A stretch of DNA of 64,000 bases from Lacinutrix sp. WUR7 (GTDB lineage: Bacteria > Bacteroidota > Bacteroidia > Flavobacteriales > Flavobacteriaceae), in NCBI RefSeq assembly GCF_016864015.1, contig NZ_CP045067.1, positions 2,019,001 to 2,083,000 of the forward strand, read 5' to 3'. The translations under genes were made by a program, and so were the position numbers. This document shows positions 54,113 through 63,946 of this stretch, one piece after another. The stretch's first letter is position 1. Every line of letters begins with the position of its first letter. A model generated the notes under the pieces. That model worked only from the letters and a program-made list of their open reading frames with translations. It searched no databases and was not told the DNA's origin.

Positions 54113-54961
54113 ATGATAAAGATACTGGTTCCAACCGATTTTTCAGACAATGCAATGAATGCTATTGCCTATGCATTAGAGTTTTTTAAATACCAAAAAA
54201 CAGAATTCTATTTTATGCATGCTTATGAAGCAGAAGTGTATAATCATAAAGATTTAGTAAATAGAACAGATTTTAGTGCTATTGTAGAAAGCGTTAAACA
54301 GCAATCTGAAGAAAACTTAGCAAATCTGTTGGCAAAGGTAAAAGAAATTTCTCCAAACCCCAGATTCACTTATTTTACCATATCTGCATATAATTCCTTA
54401 CTTGACCAATCCGATATAATTGTAGATAGTAAAAATATAGACCTTGTTGTTATGGGAACAAAAGGAAAATCTAATCACAGCCACCTAACCTTTGGAAGCA
54501 ATACATTACAGGTTTTAAAATATGTGCAATGTCCTGTGTTGGCTATTCCTCAAAATTATAGCTATGAGAAGCCTAAACATGCATTGTTTCCTACAAATTA
54601 CTTAATACCTTATAAAAGAAGAGAGTTAAAATTACTCTGTGATCTCCTTTCTCCTTATAGAACAAAAATAGATATGCTTTATGTGTCTAAAATTAACAAA
54701 TTGTCTTTCCGACAAGAAGATAATAAAGCATTTATTGAAGAAACAATATGTGAAAATAAAATTAGCTATCATACTACAGATAGTAAGAAAATTGAAACTG
54801 CGATTAATACTTATGTTACCGATAATAATATAGATTTTTTAATCCTGGTAAATACACAGCATTCTTATTTAGAAAATATATTGTTTCAATCTACAATAGA
54901 TAAAATAAGTTTAAAAATATCAATTCCATTATTGGTTTTGCAAAACCTAAGACGCGAATAA
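54113..54961 (+). CDS. Universal stress protein, double-domain (second)
   Basis: A 282-residue tandem Usp. The first domain opens ILVPTDFSDNAMNAIAYALEF (read in part), with the ATP-binding motif GTKGKSNHSHLTFGSN near 120. The second domain has no such motif and instead carries NTQHSYLENILFQSTIDKI near the end, a pattern shared with the next two paralogues. It heads an operon with two more Usp genes and two nuclease-like genes, spaced 9-16 bases. It should act in growth arrest or low-energy survival; the ligand was not shown. Confidence 0.9.
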   Translation: MIKILVPTDFSDNAMNAIAYALEFFKYQKTEFYFMHAYEAEVYNHKDLVNRTDFSAIVESVKQQSEENLANLLAKVKEISPNPRFTYFTISAYNSLLDQSDIIVDSKNIDLVVMGTKGKSNHSHLTFGSNTLQVLKYVQCPVLAIPQNYSYEKPKHALFPTNYLIPYKRRELKLLCDLLSPYRTKIDMLYVSKINKLSFRQEDNKAFIEETICENKISYHTTDSKKIETAINTYVTDNNIDFLILVNTQHSYLENILFQSTIDKISLKISIPLLVLQNLRRE

Positions 54962-54975
54962 TAAAAATAAATATC

Positions 54976-55818
54976 ATGAAAAAAATATTATTACCAACCG
55001 ATTTTTCAGAGAATGCAATGAATGCTATTGTTTATGCATTAAAGTTGTTTAAAGATGAAGAATGCACTTTTTATATTTTAAATACATACACGCCAGTTGT
55101 TTATCAAATGGAGTTTATGCAAGCTAGTTCAGCACAATTTGAATTATTAGATATTGTAAGGAACAGTTCTTTAAATGGTTTGTCTGCGATTAAGGATGAG
55201 ATACATAAAACGTATTTTAATGCGAAACATACCATTGAAACGATTTCTACATTTAACAGCTTAATCTCTGAAATAAAAGAACTTGTGAAATCTAAGAATA
55301 TAGATATGGTTGTTATGGGAACACAAGGAGCATCAGATGTAAAAGGTGTTCTATTTGGTTCTAATACAATACATGTTATTAATTCTGTGAAGTCACCAGT
55401 TTTAGCTATTCCAAGTGGCTTTTATTTTGAAGCACCTCATGAAGTATTATTTCCTTCAGATTATGAAGTAGATTTTCAAGATAGTCAAATACTACCAATA
55501 GTCAATTTGGCTTCTCAATATCATTCTCGAGTGAATATTCTTCATGTGAATTTTGGAGAAGCGCTTTCCAAAAAACAACAAGTAAACAAAGCGAAACTAG
55601 AGGGGTATTTTAAAAATGTTGCGCATCTATTTCATGATGTTAAAAATAAAAACATCGATGAAGCGATTAATGAATTTCAAAGAAAATCTAGAATTAATCT
55701 ATTGGTAATGATCAATAATAAACATTCTTTTTTTGAAAACATATTCTTTAAATCCACAATAAAACGAATAGGATTCCGACTAACTACTCCGTTTTTGGTA
55801 ATACCTTCTAAACAATAA
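54976..55818 (+). CDS. Universal stress protein, double-domain (third)
   Basis: A 280-residue tandem Usp starting ILLPTDFSENAMNAIVYAL. The ATP-binding motif in domain one is GTQGASDVKGVLFGSN. Domain two begins near VLFPSDYEVDFQD and ends with NNKHSFFENIFFKSTIKRI, replacing the nucleotide motif. The close similarity in layout to the flanking genes shows tandem duplication. It starts 14 bases after the previous stop, without a promoter. Confidence 0.9.
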   Translation: MKKILLPTDFSENAMNAIVYALKLFKDEECTFYILNTYTPVVYQMEFMQASSAQFELLDIVRNSSLNGLSAIKDEIHKTYFNAKHTIETISTFNSLISEIKELVKSKNIDMVVMGTQGASDVKGVLFGSNTIHVINSVKSPVLAIPSGFYFEAPHEVLFPSDYEVDFQDSQILPIVNLASQYHSRVNILHVNFGEALSKKQQVNKAKLEGYFKNVAHLFHDVKNKNIDEAINEFQRKSRINLLVMINNKHSFFENIFFKSTIKRIGFRLTTPFLVIPSKQ

Positions 55819-55827
55819 ATTTTAAAA

Positions 55828-56661
55828 ATGAAAACAAAGATATTATTACCTACAGATTTTTCAGATAATGCATGGAGTGCCATAGTATATGCATTAAAGT
55901 TATATGCAAATGAGTCTTGCGTATTTTACTTTCTTAACACTATAGATAATGAAGCATTGCATAGAAGAAGCTTAGTAACAGGGCATTTTTTGGAGGAATT
56001 AAAGCAGGAAGCAACTAAAAATTTATTAGAACTAAAGGAACAAGCCAGTGTTTCTAATGCGAATGAAAATCATGAATTTGAAGTTGTTTTATGTTCCGAG
56101 AAGATAGAAGTTGCTATTAAAAAGAATATAGAAAAGCATCATATTAATATGGTGATTATGGGAACCAAAGGAGCATCAAAAAATGAAAAGGTGCTTTTTG
56201 GAAGCAACACGGTTCATGTTTTAAATAAAGTAAAAACGTGTCCGATTATGGTAGTTCCAGATGAGTTTGATTTTGTAAAACCAACCCAAATTGCTTTTCC
56301 AACAGACTATAATCGTTTTTATAAAGGTGAAGAAATTCAAGTGTTGCGAAACCTAACCGAATTGTATAATTCTAAAATTAGAATTGTGCATATTGAAGAA
56401 GAAAAAGAACTAAACCAAGTACAACGATATAATATTAATGAATTAGACGAATACTTAAATCAAGTAGAACATAGTTTTCATTGGATGCCTAATTATGCTA
56501 AAAAAGCAACTGTAATTAATGATTTTATTGAAGAACTAAACATTAATATACTTGTTATGGTAAATTATAAACACAGTTTTATTGAAAGTATTATTAACGA
56601 GCCTGTTCTTAAAAAGATAAGTTTTCATCCTATCATACCTTTTTTGGTGATTCCAGAATAA
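55828..56661 (+). CDS. Universal stress protein, double-domain (fourth)
   Basis: A 277-residue tandem Usp starting ILLPTDFSDNAWSAIVYAL. The ATP-binding motif is GTKGASKNEKVLFGSN. The second domain ends NYKHSFIESIINEPVLKKI, again without a nucleotide motif. The start is 9 bases behind the third Usp. Sequence divergence among the four suggests separate ligands or partners rather than simple dosage. Confidence 0.9.
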   Translation: MKTKILLPTDFSDNAWSAIVYALKLYANESCVFYFLNTIDNEALHRRSLVTGHFLEELKQEATKNLLELKEQASVSNANENHEFEVVLCSEKIEVAIKKNIEKHHINMVIMGTKGASKNEKVLFGSNTVHVLNKVKTCPIMVVPDEFDFVKPTQIAFPTDYNRFYKGEEIQVLRNLTELYNSKIRIVHIEEEKELNQVQRYNINELDEYLNQVEHSFHWMPNYAKKATVINDFIEELNINILVMVNYKHSFIESIINEPVLKKISFHPIIPFLVIPE

Positions 56662-56677
56662 TTTAAAACTTTAATTA

Positions 56678-57520
56678 ATGGATAATGTAGACATGGATAT
56701 AATAAAATCTTCAGGAGAAAAAGTGAAATTCTCCTTGAATAAATTGCGTAATTCTTTGCAACACACAGGAGCAGATAATGAAACAGTTAGTAAGATTTTA
56801 AATGTTGTTAGAGATGAATTGTATCAAGGTATTTCCACCAAAGAAATCTATAACAGAGCCTTTGCATTATTAAAAAAGAAACACAGTTATTTCGCTTCAA
56901 AATACAAGCTAAAAAAAGCAATATATGAACTAGGTCCTACAGGGTTTCCTTTTGAAAATTTTATAAGTGCTATTTTAAAATACTCTGGTTATAAAACAAC
57001 AACAGGAGATATTATACAAGGGGATTGTGTGAAGCACGAAATTGATGTGTTAGCACATAAAAATAATGAGACAACATTAATAGAATGTAAGTTTCATAAT
57101 GAGCAAGGTCTTAACTGTAATGTTAAAATTCCGCTATATATCAACTCAAGATATATAGATGTTAGAACCCATTGGAATGGGAATAAAAATAATGCTTCTA
57201 AAATAACTAGTGGTTGGGTGGTTACAAATACGCGTTTTACAGAAGATGCAACCCAGTTTGGTAAATGTGCAGGTTTATACTTGTTAAGTTGGGATTACCC
57301 TAAAAATGATGGGTTAAAGGATCGAATAGATAGACTAGGACTTTATCCAGTAACCGTATCTACGCTATTAACCAATAGAGAAAAACAATTCTTACTAAGT
57401 AGAGATGTTGTTTTATGTAGAGATTTGTTAGATGATGCTTTCTTTTTAGATCATTTAGGGATTTCAGAAATAAGAAAAACTAAAATATTACAAGAAATTA
57501 AAAAACTTTGTAATAACTAA
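56678..57520 (+). CDS. ATP-cone domain fused to an Mrr-type restriction endonuclease domain
   Basis: A 280-residue two-domain protein. Residues about 8-95 form an ATP-cone (IIKSSGEKVKFSLNKL, TKEIYNRAFALLKK), a nucleotide-sensing module best known from ribonucleotide reductase and NrdR. Residues about 105-200 form a PD-(D/E)XK nuclease of the Mrr_cat type with KHEIDVLAH and LIECKFHNEQG, the D and E-x-K catalytic residues. A C-terminal helical part has HhH-like residues (LDHLGISEIRKTKIL). The fusion suggests DNA cleavage gated by ATP/dATP level. It is co-transcribed with Usp genes (16-base gap), which links it to energy stress rather than to a classical R-M system. Confidence 0.82.
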   Translation: MDNVDMDIIKSSGEKVKFSLNKLRNSLQHTGADNETVSKILNVVRDELYQGISTKEIYNRAFALLKKKHSYFASKYKLKKAIYELGPTGFPFENFISAILKYSGYKTTTGDIIQGDCVKHEIDVLAHKNNETTLIECKFHNEQGLNCNVKIPLYINSRYIDVRTHWNGNKNNASKITSGWVVTNTRFTEDATQFGKCAGLYLLSWDYPKNDGLKDRIDRLGLYPVTVSTLLTNREKQFLLSRDVVLCRDLLDDAFFLDHLGISEIRKTKILQEIKKLCNN

Positions 57521-57532
57521 AATAATAAAATC

Positions 57533-58906
57533 ATGTCAGATTATGCTAAAATAACATTCTTAGGTGCAGCAGGAACAGTTACAGGATCCAAATACTTATT
57601 AGAAGCTTTTGGGAAAAATATACTTATAGATTGTGGTATGTTTCAAGGTCTTAAAGAACTTCGGGAACGCAATTGGGAGAACTTGCCAGTAATAGTAGAA
57701 GATATAGATGTCGTTTTACTAACCCATGGACATTTAGATCACGTTGGTTATTTACCAAGGTTGTTAAAACAAGGATTTAAAGGGAAAATAATTGGCACAG
57801 CTCCAACATTAGCAATAGCCGAAATCATACTTAAAGATAGCGCTAAAATTCAAGAAGAAGAAGCCGATAAAGCAAATAAAGAAAAGTTTACAAAACACCA
57901 TCCAGCGCTTCCTTTTTATACTATTAAAGATGCCGAAAGAACCATAATGCACTTTCAAGTGGAGGTGCCAGATAAATGGATTTCGTTTACCGACAATATT
58001 TCGTATCGTTTTCAGTATAACGGACATATTATTGGAGCAACTTTTATCGAGTTAGATATTAACGGAAAACGTTTCGTTTTTTCTGGAGATATCGGTAGAA
58101 CAGATGATTATTTATTGAACGATCCTAAAAAACCAGAATGGGCAGATTTTCTATTTATTGAAAGTACCTATGGAAACAGATTACATCCTAAGGAAGATGT
58201 AGAAGCTGTGCTTTCAGAAATAATAAAAGAAACCATACATAAAAATGGAAACCTAATTATTCCAAGTTTTGCCGTAGAGCGCCTGCAAACACTAATGTAT
58301 ATTCTTTGGAAACTATATAAAGAAAATAAAATTCCAAATATTCCAATTTTTGTGGATAGCCCTATGGGAAATAACGTTTTAGATGTTTTTAAACGTTTTC
58401 CTAAATGGCATAAATTATCGCTGGCAGATTATAAAGCCATGTGTAATCATGTGAATATTATTCAATCATACAAAGAAACTTGGCAGACCATAGATGATAA
58501 AAGATCTAAAATAATTATTGCAGGAAGTGGTATGGTAACTGGTGGACGTGTTTTAACTTATTTGCAACAACTAATAGATCATGCTTCAACAACCGTACTT
58601 CTGGTTGGTTATCAGGCAGAAGGAACTCGCGGACGACAGTTGGAAGAAGGTGCACATGAAATTAAATTTTTCGGAAAATATTATCCGGTAAAAGCAACCA
58701 TTAAAAAGATAGATAGTCTTTCTGCCCATGCCGATCAAAACGATTTAATAAACTGGATGAGCAATATCAAAAATGCTCCAGAAAAAATATATCTAATTCA
58801 CGGAGAGCCCACAGCATTGGATGCTTTTAGAGTGAAAATTAAAGATACTTATAACTGGAATGCTACAATTCCGAAACTTTTCGATTCTGAACAAACCTTG
58901 ATTTAA
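57533..58906 (+). CDS. MBL-fold / beta-CASP RNA-processing exonuclease family protein
   Basis: A 457-residue metallo-beta-lactamase-fold nuclease of the beta-CASP group (YSH1/CPSF-like). The zinc motif is LLTHGHLDHVGYLPRL (near residue 63). Other ligands are in GHIIGAT and FSGDIGR. The beta-CASP segment (about 215-360) has IIPSFAVERLQTLMYIL and AGSGMVTGGRV. The RMMBL-type end contains SLSAHADQNDL and YLIHGEPTALDAFR. It probably degrades or processes RNA. It follows the ATP-cone nuclease by 12 bases, in the Usp operon. Confidence 0.93.
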   Translation: MSDYAKITFLGAAGTVTGSKYLLEAFGKNILIDCGMFQGLKELRERNWENLPVIVEDIDVVLLTHGHLDHVGYLPRLLKQGFKGKIIGTAPTLAIAEIILKDSAKIQEEEADKANKEKFTKHHPALPFYTIKDAERTIMHFQVEVPDKWISFTDNISYRFQYNGHIIGATFIELDINGKRFVFSGDIGRTDDYLLNDPKKPEWADFLFIESTYGNRLHPKEDVEAVLSEIIKETIHKNGNLIIPSFAVERLQTLMYILWKLYKENKIPNIPIFVDSPMGNNVLDVFKRFPKWHKLSLADYKAMCNHVNIIQSYKETWQTIDDKRSKIIIAGSGMVTGGRVLTYLQQLIDHASTTVLLVGYQAEGTRGRQLEEGAHEIKFFGKYYPVKATIKKIDSLSAHADQNDLINWMSNIKNAPEKIYLIHGEPTALDAFRVKIKDTYNWNATIPKLFDSEQTLI

Positions 58907-58963
58907 ACGTATTAGAAACATGCTTTAAAATCGATTTTTTTTAACTTTTTAAAATAAAATATT

Positions 58964-59413
58964 ATGATAACTACAAAAACACAAGAGAAATACTTAGAAC
59001 TAATGAATGCTACAGAAATGCATGAAGCATCTAAAAAATGGTATTCCGAATTAAGCTTCATTAAAGACGAACAACTCTTTTTTGATGATTTAGTAAAAAC
59101 CTATACCCTACAATTAATAGACAAAAATGAATTTGCAAATAATAAAGAAATTGTTGATGTTTTAAACCGATCACAAAAAAGAAACGACGAGCTTTTAGAG
59201 ATTGTTCAAACACATATCAATGATTTAGAGCTTTTAGTAGATAATGTAAAACAGCCAAAAGAAGAATTAGGGTATAAAAAAGAGCATAAAGAACTTATTA
59301 AAGTGATAAGCGAATTTTTTATCGACTATAAAAATCTGAAAATGCAATTGTTTGAAATTTTTAAAGGGATACTAAAAGATGAAAAGCAAATGCGTTTACT
59401 AAATAGAGAATAA
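58964..59413 (+). CDS. Helical protein of unknown function at the end of the Usp operon
   Basis: A 149-residue soluble, strongly helical and charged protein (LMNATEMHEASKKWYSELSF; DDLVKTYTLQLIDKNEF; LLEIVQTHINDLELLVDNV). There is no signal peptide, no cysteine and no recognised family. It lies 57 bases behind the beta-CASP gene with no promoter I can support, so it is probably the last gene of the FNR-type operon. The composition resembles ferritin-like or hemerythrin-like helical bundles, but the metal ligands are not evident. Confidence 0.6.
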   Translation: MITTKTQEKYLELMNATEMHEASKKWYSELSFIKDEQLFFDDLVKTYTLQLIDKNEFANNKEIVDVLNRSQKRNDELLEIVQTHINDLELLVDNVKQPKEELGYKKEHKELIKVISEFFIDYKNLKMQLFEIFKGILKDEKQMRLLNRE

Positions 59414-59620
59414 ATCTAAGGATTTCATTTTTGCTATTTTAATACTCGAAACAAGGCTTTCCGTTTTTATTTTATTAGAACGAATAGAAGATGTTTATAA
59501 AATGGTAATAACCTTAATAATTTATAGGAGATTAACTATTAATTTCATGAAATAATCAGCATCTTTGTATCGTTAATTAAATAAATTATTAAGTTTATTA
59601 AACGTATTAAAATATAAAAA

Positions 59621-61657
59621 ATGAACAAGCAAATTGACCAACAAGCAGCAGATAACATAAGAGCCTTGGCAGTAGCCATGGTAGAAAAAGCCAAATCAGG
59701 ACATCCTGGTGGTCCAATGGGTGGAGCAGATTTTATGCATATTCTGTATTCCGAATTCTTTAACTACGATCCATCAGAAATGACATGGCCTTTTAGAGAT
59801 CGCTTTTTTATGGATGCTGGTCATTTATCTACTTTAATGTATGCGCAGTATTATCTTTTAGGAAACTACAAAAAAGACGATTTAGCAAACTTTAGACAAT
59901 GGGGTTCTAATACTCCTGGTCATCCAGAAGTAGATGTTGCAAGAGGTGTAGAAAATACTTCTGGACCGTTAGGTCAAGGACATACTATGGGAGTTGGTGC
60001 TGCAATTGCTGCAAAATACCTTCAAGCTCGTTTTGGAGAATGGATGAATCATAAAGTATATGGTTTTATCTCTGATGGTGGAATTCAAGAAGAAATATCG
60101 CAAGGAGCAGGAAGAATTGCTGGTCATTTAGGACTGAGTAATTTTATTATGTTTTTCGATTCTAATGATATTCAATTATCTACTTCTACAGATGAGGTAA
60201 CTTCAGAAAATACCGCAATGAAGTATGAAGCTTGGGGTTGGAAAGTAGTTACAATTGATGGTCATAACCATGACGAAATTAGAAAAGCATTAACAGATGC
60301 AAATAACGAAACAGAAAAACCGACTTTAATTATTGGTAAAACAATAATGGGTAAAGGTTGTGTTACTGCAGATGGAAGTAAGTATGAAGGTCACTGTGAA
60401 TCTCACGGACAACCAATAAGTAATACAGATGCAGATTACGAAAAAACATTATTGAATTTAGGTGCTAATCCAGAAAGTCCTTTTGATATTTATGAAGATG
60501 TTCAGGCATTTTATAAAAACATTGTAGCTGAAAAAACGGCGAAAGCAGCAGAGAAGAAAGCTGAAATTACTACATGGAGAAATGCAAACGAAGCATTAGC
60601 GACTAAATTAGACTTCTTCTTGTCTGGTGAGTTACCAGAATTAGATTTTTCAACTATAGAACATAAAGCAGGATTGGCAACAAGAGCTGCTTCTTCTGGA
60701 GTGCTAGGTTATTTGGCGGAAAATGTAGAAAACATGATTGTTTCTTCTGCAGATTTATCCAATTCAGATAAAACAGATGGTTTCTTAAAGAAAACACACG
60801 CAATACAAAAAGGTGATTTTACAGGTTCTTTCTTGCAGGCAGGAGTTGCAGAATTAACGATGGCTTGTGTAGCAAACGGATTGGCATTACACGGAGGAGT
60901 TATTCCTGTAGTAGCAACATTCTTTGTGTTCTCCGATTATATGAAACCAGCAATTCGTTTAACTGCTCTTCAAGAATTAGGTGTAAAATATGTTTGGACA
61001 CATGATGCGTTTAGAGTAGGTGAAGATGGACCAACACACCAACCAGTGGAGCAAGAAGCGCAAATACGTTTATTAGAGAAATTAAAAAATCATAGTGGAG
61101 ATCCAAGTTTCTTAGCGCTACGTCCTGCAGATTCTGCAGAAACTAACGTTGCTTGGAAAATGGCTTTAGAAAACAAAAGCAGACCTACAGGTTTAATTTT
61201 ATCTAGACAAGGTATTAAAGATATAGAACCTCAAAAAGATTCTAGATATAACGAAGCTTTAGCTGCCGAAAAAGGTGGTTACTTAGTGAAAGAAGTAGCA
61301 AATCCAGATGTGGTTTTAATAGCAAACGGATCGGAAGTTGCAACATTATTTGCTGCAGCAGAAATATTAGAAAAAGAGAATAATTTAAAAGTGAATATCG
61401 CTTCTGTAATTTCAGAGGGTGTTTTTAGATTACAATCTAAGGAATATCAAAACAGCGTGATTCCTAAAGACAAACCATTATTTGGTTTAACAGCAGGTTT
61501 ACCAGTAAATTTAGAAGGTTTAGTTGGTGATTCTGGTAAAGTTTTTGGTTTAGATCACTTTGGTTATTCTGCACCAGCAAAAGTATTAGACGAGAAATTT
61601 GGCTTTACTGGAGAAAAAGTAAGCAAACAAGTATTAGAATATTTACAAACCGTATAA
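59621..61657 (+). CDS. tkt: Transketolase
   Basis: Thiamine-diphosphate enzyme of the non-oxidative pentose phosphate pathway that moves two-carbon units between sugar phosphates. The full-length 678-residue chain includes [14 protein letters not shown] (near 25), [19 protein letters not shown], the ThDP motif [13 protein letters not shown]...MFFDSND (read in parts), the pyrimidine domain with [14 protein letters not shown], and the C-terminal domain. The next gene, transaldolase, follows by 10 bases. No FNR-type site precedes it, so it is outside the stress regulon. Confidence 0.96.
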   Translation: MNKQIDQQAADNIRALAVAMVEKAKSGHPGGPMGGADFMHILYSEFFNYDPSEMTWPFRDRFFMDAGHLSTLMYAQYYLLGNYKKDDLANFRQWGSNTPGHPEVDVARGVENTSGPLGQGHTMGVGAAIAAKYLQARFGEWMNHKVYGFISDGGIQEEISQGAGRIAGHLGLSNFIMFFDSNDIQLSTSTDEVTSENTAMKYEAWGWKVVTIDGHNHDEIRKALTDANNETEKPTLIIGKTIMGKGCVTADGSKYEGHCESHGQPISNTDADYEKTLLNLGANPESPFDIYEDVQAFYKNIVAEKTAKAAEKKAEITTWRNANEALATKLDFFLSGELPELDFSTIEHKAGLATRAASSGVLGYLAENVENMIVSSADLSNSDKTDGFLKKTHAIQKGDFTGSFLQAGVAELTMACVANGLALHGGVIPVVATFFVFSDYMKPAIRLTALQELGVKYVWTHDAFRVGEDGPTHQPVEQEAQIRLLEKLKNHSGDPSFLALRPADSAETNVAWKMALENKSRPTGLILSRQGIKDIEPQKDSRYNEALAAEKGGYLVKEVANPDVVLIANGSEVATLFAAAEILEKENNLKVNIASVISEGVFRLQSKEYQNSVIPKDKPLFGLTAGLPVNLEGLVGDSGKVFGLDHFGYSAPAKVLDEKFGFTGEKVSKQVLEYLQTV

Positions 61658-61667
61658 CATAATAAAT

Positions 61668-62321
61668 ATGAAATTTTTTATAGACACTGCAAACCTAGAC
61701 CAAATTAAAGAAGCACAAGATTTAGGTGTTTTAGATGGGGTAACAACCAATCCGTCTTTAATGGCGAAAGAAGGAATTACCGGAGCAGAGAATATTTTAA
61801 ACCACTACAAAAAGATTTGTGAAGTAGTAGAAGGCGATGTTTCGGCAGAAGTTATTGCTACAGATTTTGATGGTATGGTAAAAGAAGGGGAAGCTTTAGC
61901 TGCATTACACCCACAGATTGTTGTAAAACTTCCTATGATTGCAGATGGTGTAAAAGCTTGTAAGTATTTTTCAGATAAAGGAATTAAAACCAACGTAACT
62001 TTAGTGTTTTCAGCAGGACAAGCATTATTGGCTGCTAAAGCTGGAGCAACCTATGTTTCTCCATTCTTAGGAAGATTAGATGATATCTCTACTGATGGTT
62101 TAAACCTTGTAGATGAAATTAGAATTATTTATGATAATTACGGATTTCAAACACAAATTTTAGCAGCATCTATTCGTAATACGATGCACGTGATTAACTG
62201 TGCTAAAATAGGAGCAGATGTAATGACTGGGCCTTTATCTTCTATTACAGGATTATTAAAACACCCTTTAACAGATAGTGGTTTAGCTAAGTTTTTAGAA
62301 GACTATAATAAAGGAAACTAA
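61668..62321 (+). CDS. tal: Transaldolase / fructose-6-phosphate aldolase-type (TalC family)
   Basis: A short, 217-residue class I aldolase of the TalC/MipB group. It begins [19 protein letters not shown], then [14 protein letters not shown]. The Schiff-base lysine is in VVKLPM (near residue 86), and the ending includes ILAASIRN and GADVMTGP. It works with transketolase in the pentose phosphate pathway. It could instead be a fructose-6-phosphate aldolase, since the two activities differ by few residues. The pairing with tkt favours transaldolase. Confidence 0.92.
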   Translation: MKFFIDTANLDQIKEAQDLGVLDGVTTNPSLMAKEGITGAENILNHYKKICEVVEGDVSAEVIATDFDGMVKEGEALAALHPQIVVKLPMIADGVKACKYFSDKGIKTNVTLVFSAGQALLAAKAGATYVSPFLGRLDDISTDGLNLVDEIRIIYDNYGFQTQILAASIRNTMHVINCAKIGADVMTGPLSSITGLLKHPLTDSGLAKFLEDYNKGN

Positions 62322-62365
62322 AACAATATTCCTTATTTTTTAATAAGAAGAATATTGTCGTATTA

Positions 62366-62404
62366 AAAGCAGGTTGTAATCTAATTTACATCCTGCTTTT
62401 TTGT
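62366..62404 (+). terminator. Terminator of the tkt-tal operon
   Basis: Arms 62366-62379 (AAAGCAGGTTGTAA) and 62386-62399 (TTACATCCTGCTTT) pair with one mismatch, followed by a T run. A weaker hairpin precedes it at about 62325-62358. Confidence 0.82.
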
Positions 62405-62503
62405 TTTGTGAAAAGAGATAATTAATGGTAAATATATGTTATTAGTAGTTTTCTAATAAATTAATTTCGGTAATTTGTAGTCCAATATTAAAAGTTGTTT
62501 TCC

Positions 62504-63094
62504 ATGATTTGGTACTTGATCATATTCCATGTTTTATCTTTTCATAATCTAAATTTAAATACAAATGATACCCATTTAAAATTCGATATCGTTTTAAAAG
62601 AAAAGATTGTAGGGCAGCTTCAGGCGTCCAAAACCTTTAAAGATTCTAAAATTCATTATCAGAGTGCTACTAATATCAGTACTAGGTTTATAACAGATCT
62701 TTCTGTAAATTATAAATACAATGTGGTTTTTAATAATCACAATTTAAAAAAGGCAGATGTTTATATCACAATAAATAATAAACCACATGCAGAAACAAGC
62801 ACAGAGTGGCAAGGAGATCATTATCTAATTAAACAAAATGATGATAAAGCAAGGTTTTATGATGAAACCATTAATTACAGTACTATTTTAATGTATTTTG
62901 AGGAACCAAAAGATGTTGTTTCTTGTTTTTCGGAAGAAGATGGAAGTATAAATACCATTATTCCTTTAGGAGATCATACCTATAAGAAGGTAAACGCTAA
63001 AGGAAAAGAAAACATTTATTACTATAAAAAAGGAAAGCTTATCAGAGCAGAAATTGATGGCGGATTAATTAGCTTTCAAATGATAGCCAAATAG
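62504..63094 (+). CDS. DUF6134-like exported protein
   Basis: A 196-residue protein from the ATG at 62504; the longer frame needs a TTG at 62495. It has a hydrophobic start (IWYLIIFHVLSF) that may be a signal peptide. Beta-rich segments are FDIVLKEKIVGQLQASKTF, YKYNVVFNNHNLKKADVYI and YYYKKGKLIRAEIDGGLISF (read in parts). The pattern of a FDV/FDI-L-xxK-xIG strand followed by a YKKGKL-type strand recalls DUF6134, whose function is unknown. It ends 36 bases before the phospholipase gene. Confidence 0.6.
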   Translation: MIWYLIIFHVLSFHNLNLNTNDTHLKFDIVLKEKIVGQLQASKTFKDSKIHYQSATNISTRFITDLSVNYKYNVVFNNHNLKKADVYITINNKPHAETSTEWQGDHYLIKQNDDKARFYDETINYSTILMYFEEPKDVVSCFSEEDGSINTIIPLGDHTYKKVNAKGKENIYYYKKGKLIRAEIDGGLISFQMIAK

Positions 63095-63130
63095 ATGTAG
63101 TTATTAAGTAGTGAGTAAATTCTCAGAAAA

Positions 63131-63910
63131 ATGAATATAGGATTAGTTTTATCCGGTGGCGGAGTTCGAGGAGTAGCGCATATTGGAGCTATAAAAGCAT
63201 TAGAAGAAGCAGGAATATATCCTACGCATATCTCTGGTACAAGTGCAGGCGCAATAGTTGGCGGTCTGTATGCTGCAGGTTTAAGTTGGCAAGAGATACT
63301 GCACTTTTTTAAAACAATACCTATTTTTAGAACCAATAAATTTACCTTTAAAAAACCAGGTTTTATCGATACCGAAAAACTAGCAGAGGAGTTTAATAGT
63401 TGTTTTCCCGAAGATGATTTTAATAGTTTAAAAAAAGCGCTATTTGTTACAGCTACTAATATTGAAACAGGAAAAATAAAAGTCTTTAACTCTGGCGAAT
63501 TAATAAAACCAATACTCGCATCTGCTTCTTTTCCAGGTGTTTTTACTCCTGTTACTATTGAAAAATCCCATTATATCGATGGAGGAGTGCTAAATAATTT
63601 TCCAACAGAACCTTTAAAAGAGTTATGTGAAACTATTATTGGTGTGTATGTAAATCCTTTAAAACCAATTAAAGCGAAAAGCTTAAGGCATTCCTATTCC
63701 GTGCTAGAAAGAGCATATAAAATTATGGCTGAATCGCATGCTATAGCAAAGTTTTCAGATTGCAATCTGGTAATATCACCAGAAGAATTAATCCGTTTTA
63801 GTACTTTTAATATGAAAAGTATGGACGCTATATTTGACCTTGGCTATAATAGTACCAAAGAAAAATTAGCAAATAATGCCTTTCCTTTAAAAGGAATTAT
63901 AAAAGGTTAA
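63131..63910 (+). CDS. Patatin-like phospholipase family protein
   Basis: A 259-residue soluble serine hydrolase. The oxyanion-hole motif GGGVRGVAHIGAIKALEEAG is near the N terminus. The nucleophile Ser is in ISGTSAGAIVGGL (G-x-S-x-G, near 38), and the catalytic Asp in YIDGGVLNNFPTEPL (near 153). This catalytic dyad defines the patatin/RssA family of lipid acyl hydrolases. There is no signal peptide, so it probably acts on inner-membrane lipids or in the cytoplasm. The substrate is not predictable. Confidence 0.93.
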   Translation: MNIGLVLSGGGVRGVAHIGAIKALEEAGIYPTHISGTSAGAIVGGLYAAGLSWQEILHFFKTIPIFRTNKFTFKKPGFIDTEKLAEEFNSCFPEDDFNSLKKALFVTATNIETGKIKVFNSGELIKPILASASFPGVFTPVTIEKSHYIDGGVLNNFPTEPLKELCETIIGVYVNPLKPIKAKSLRHSYSVLERAYKIMAESHAIAKFSDCNLVISPEELIRFSTFNMKSMDAIFDLGYNSTKEKLANNAFPLKGIIKG

Positions 63911-63946
63911 TTTTCTAATTTATCCATAAAATTTTACTTTTGTAAA

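Noticed and set aside
59520-59560. Possible TGA...TCA site before transketolase
   Set aside because: Only five bases separate the half-sites and no -7 element has the right spacing.
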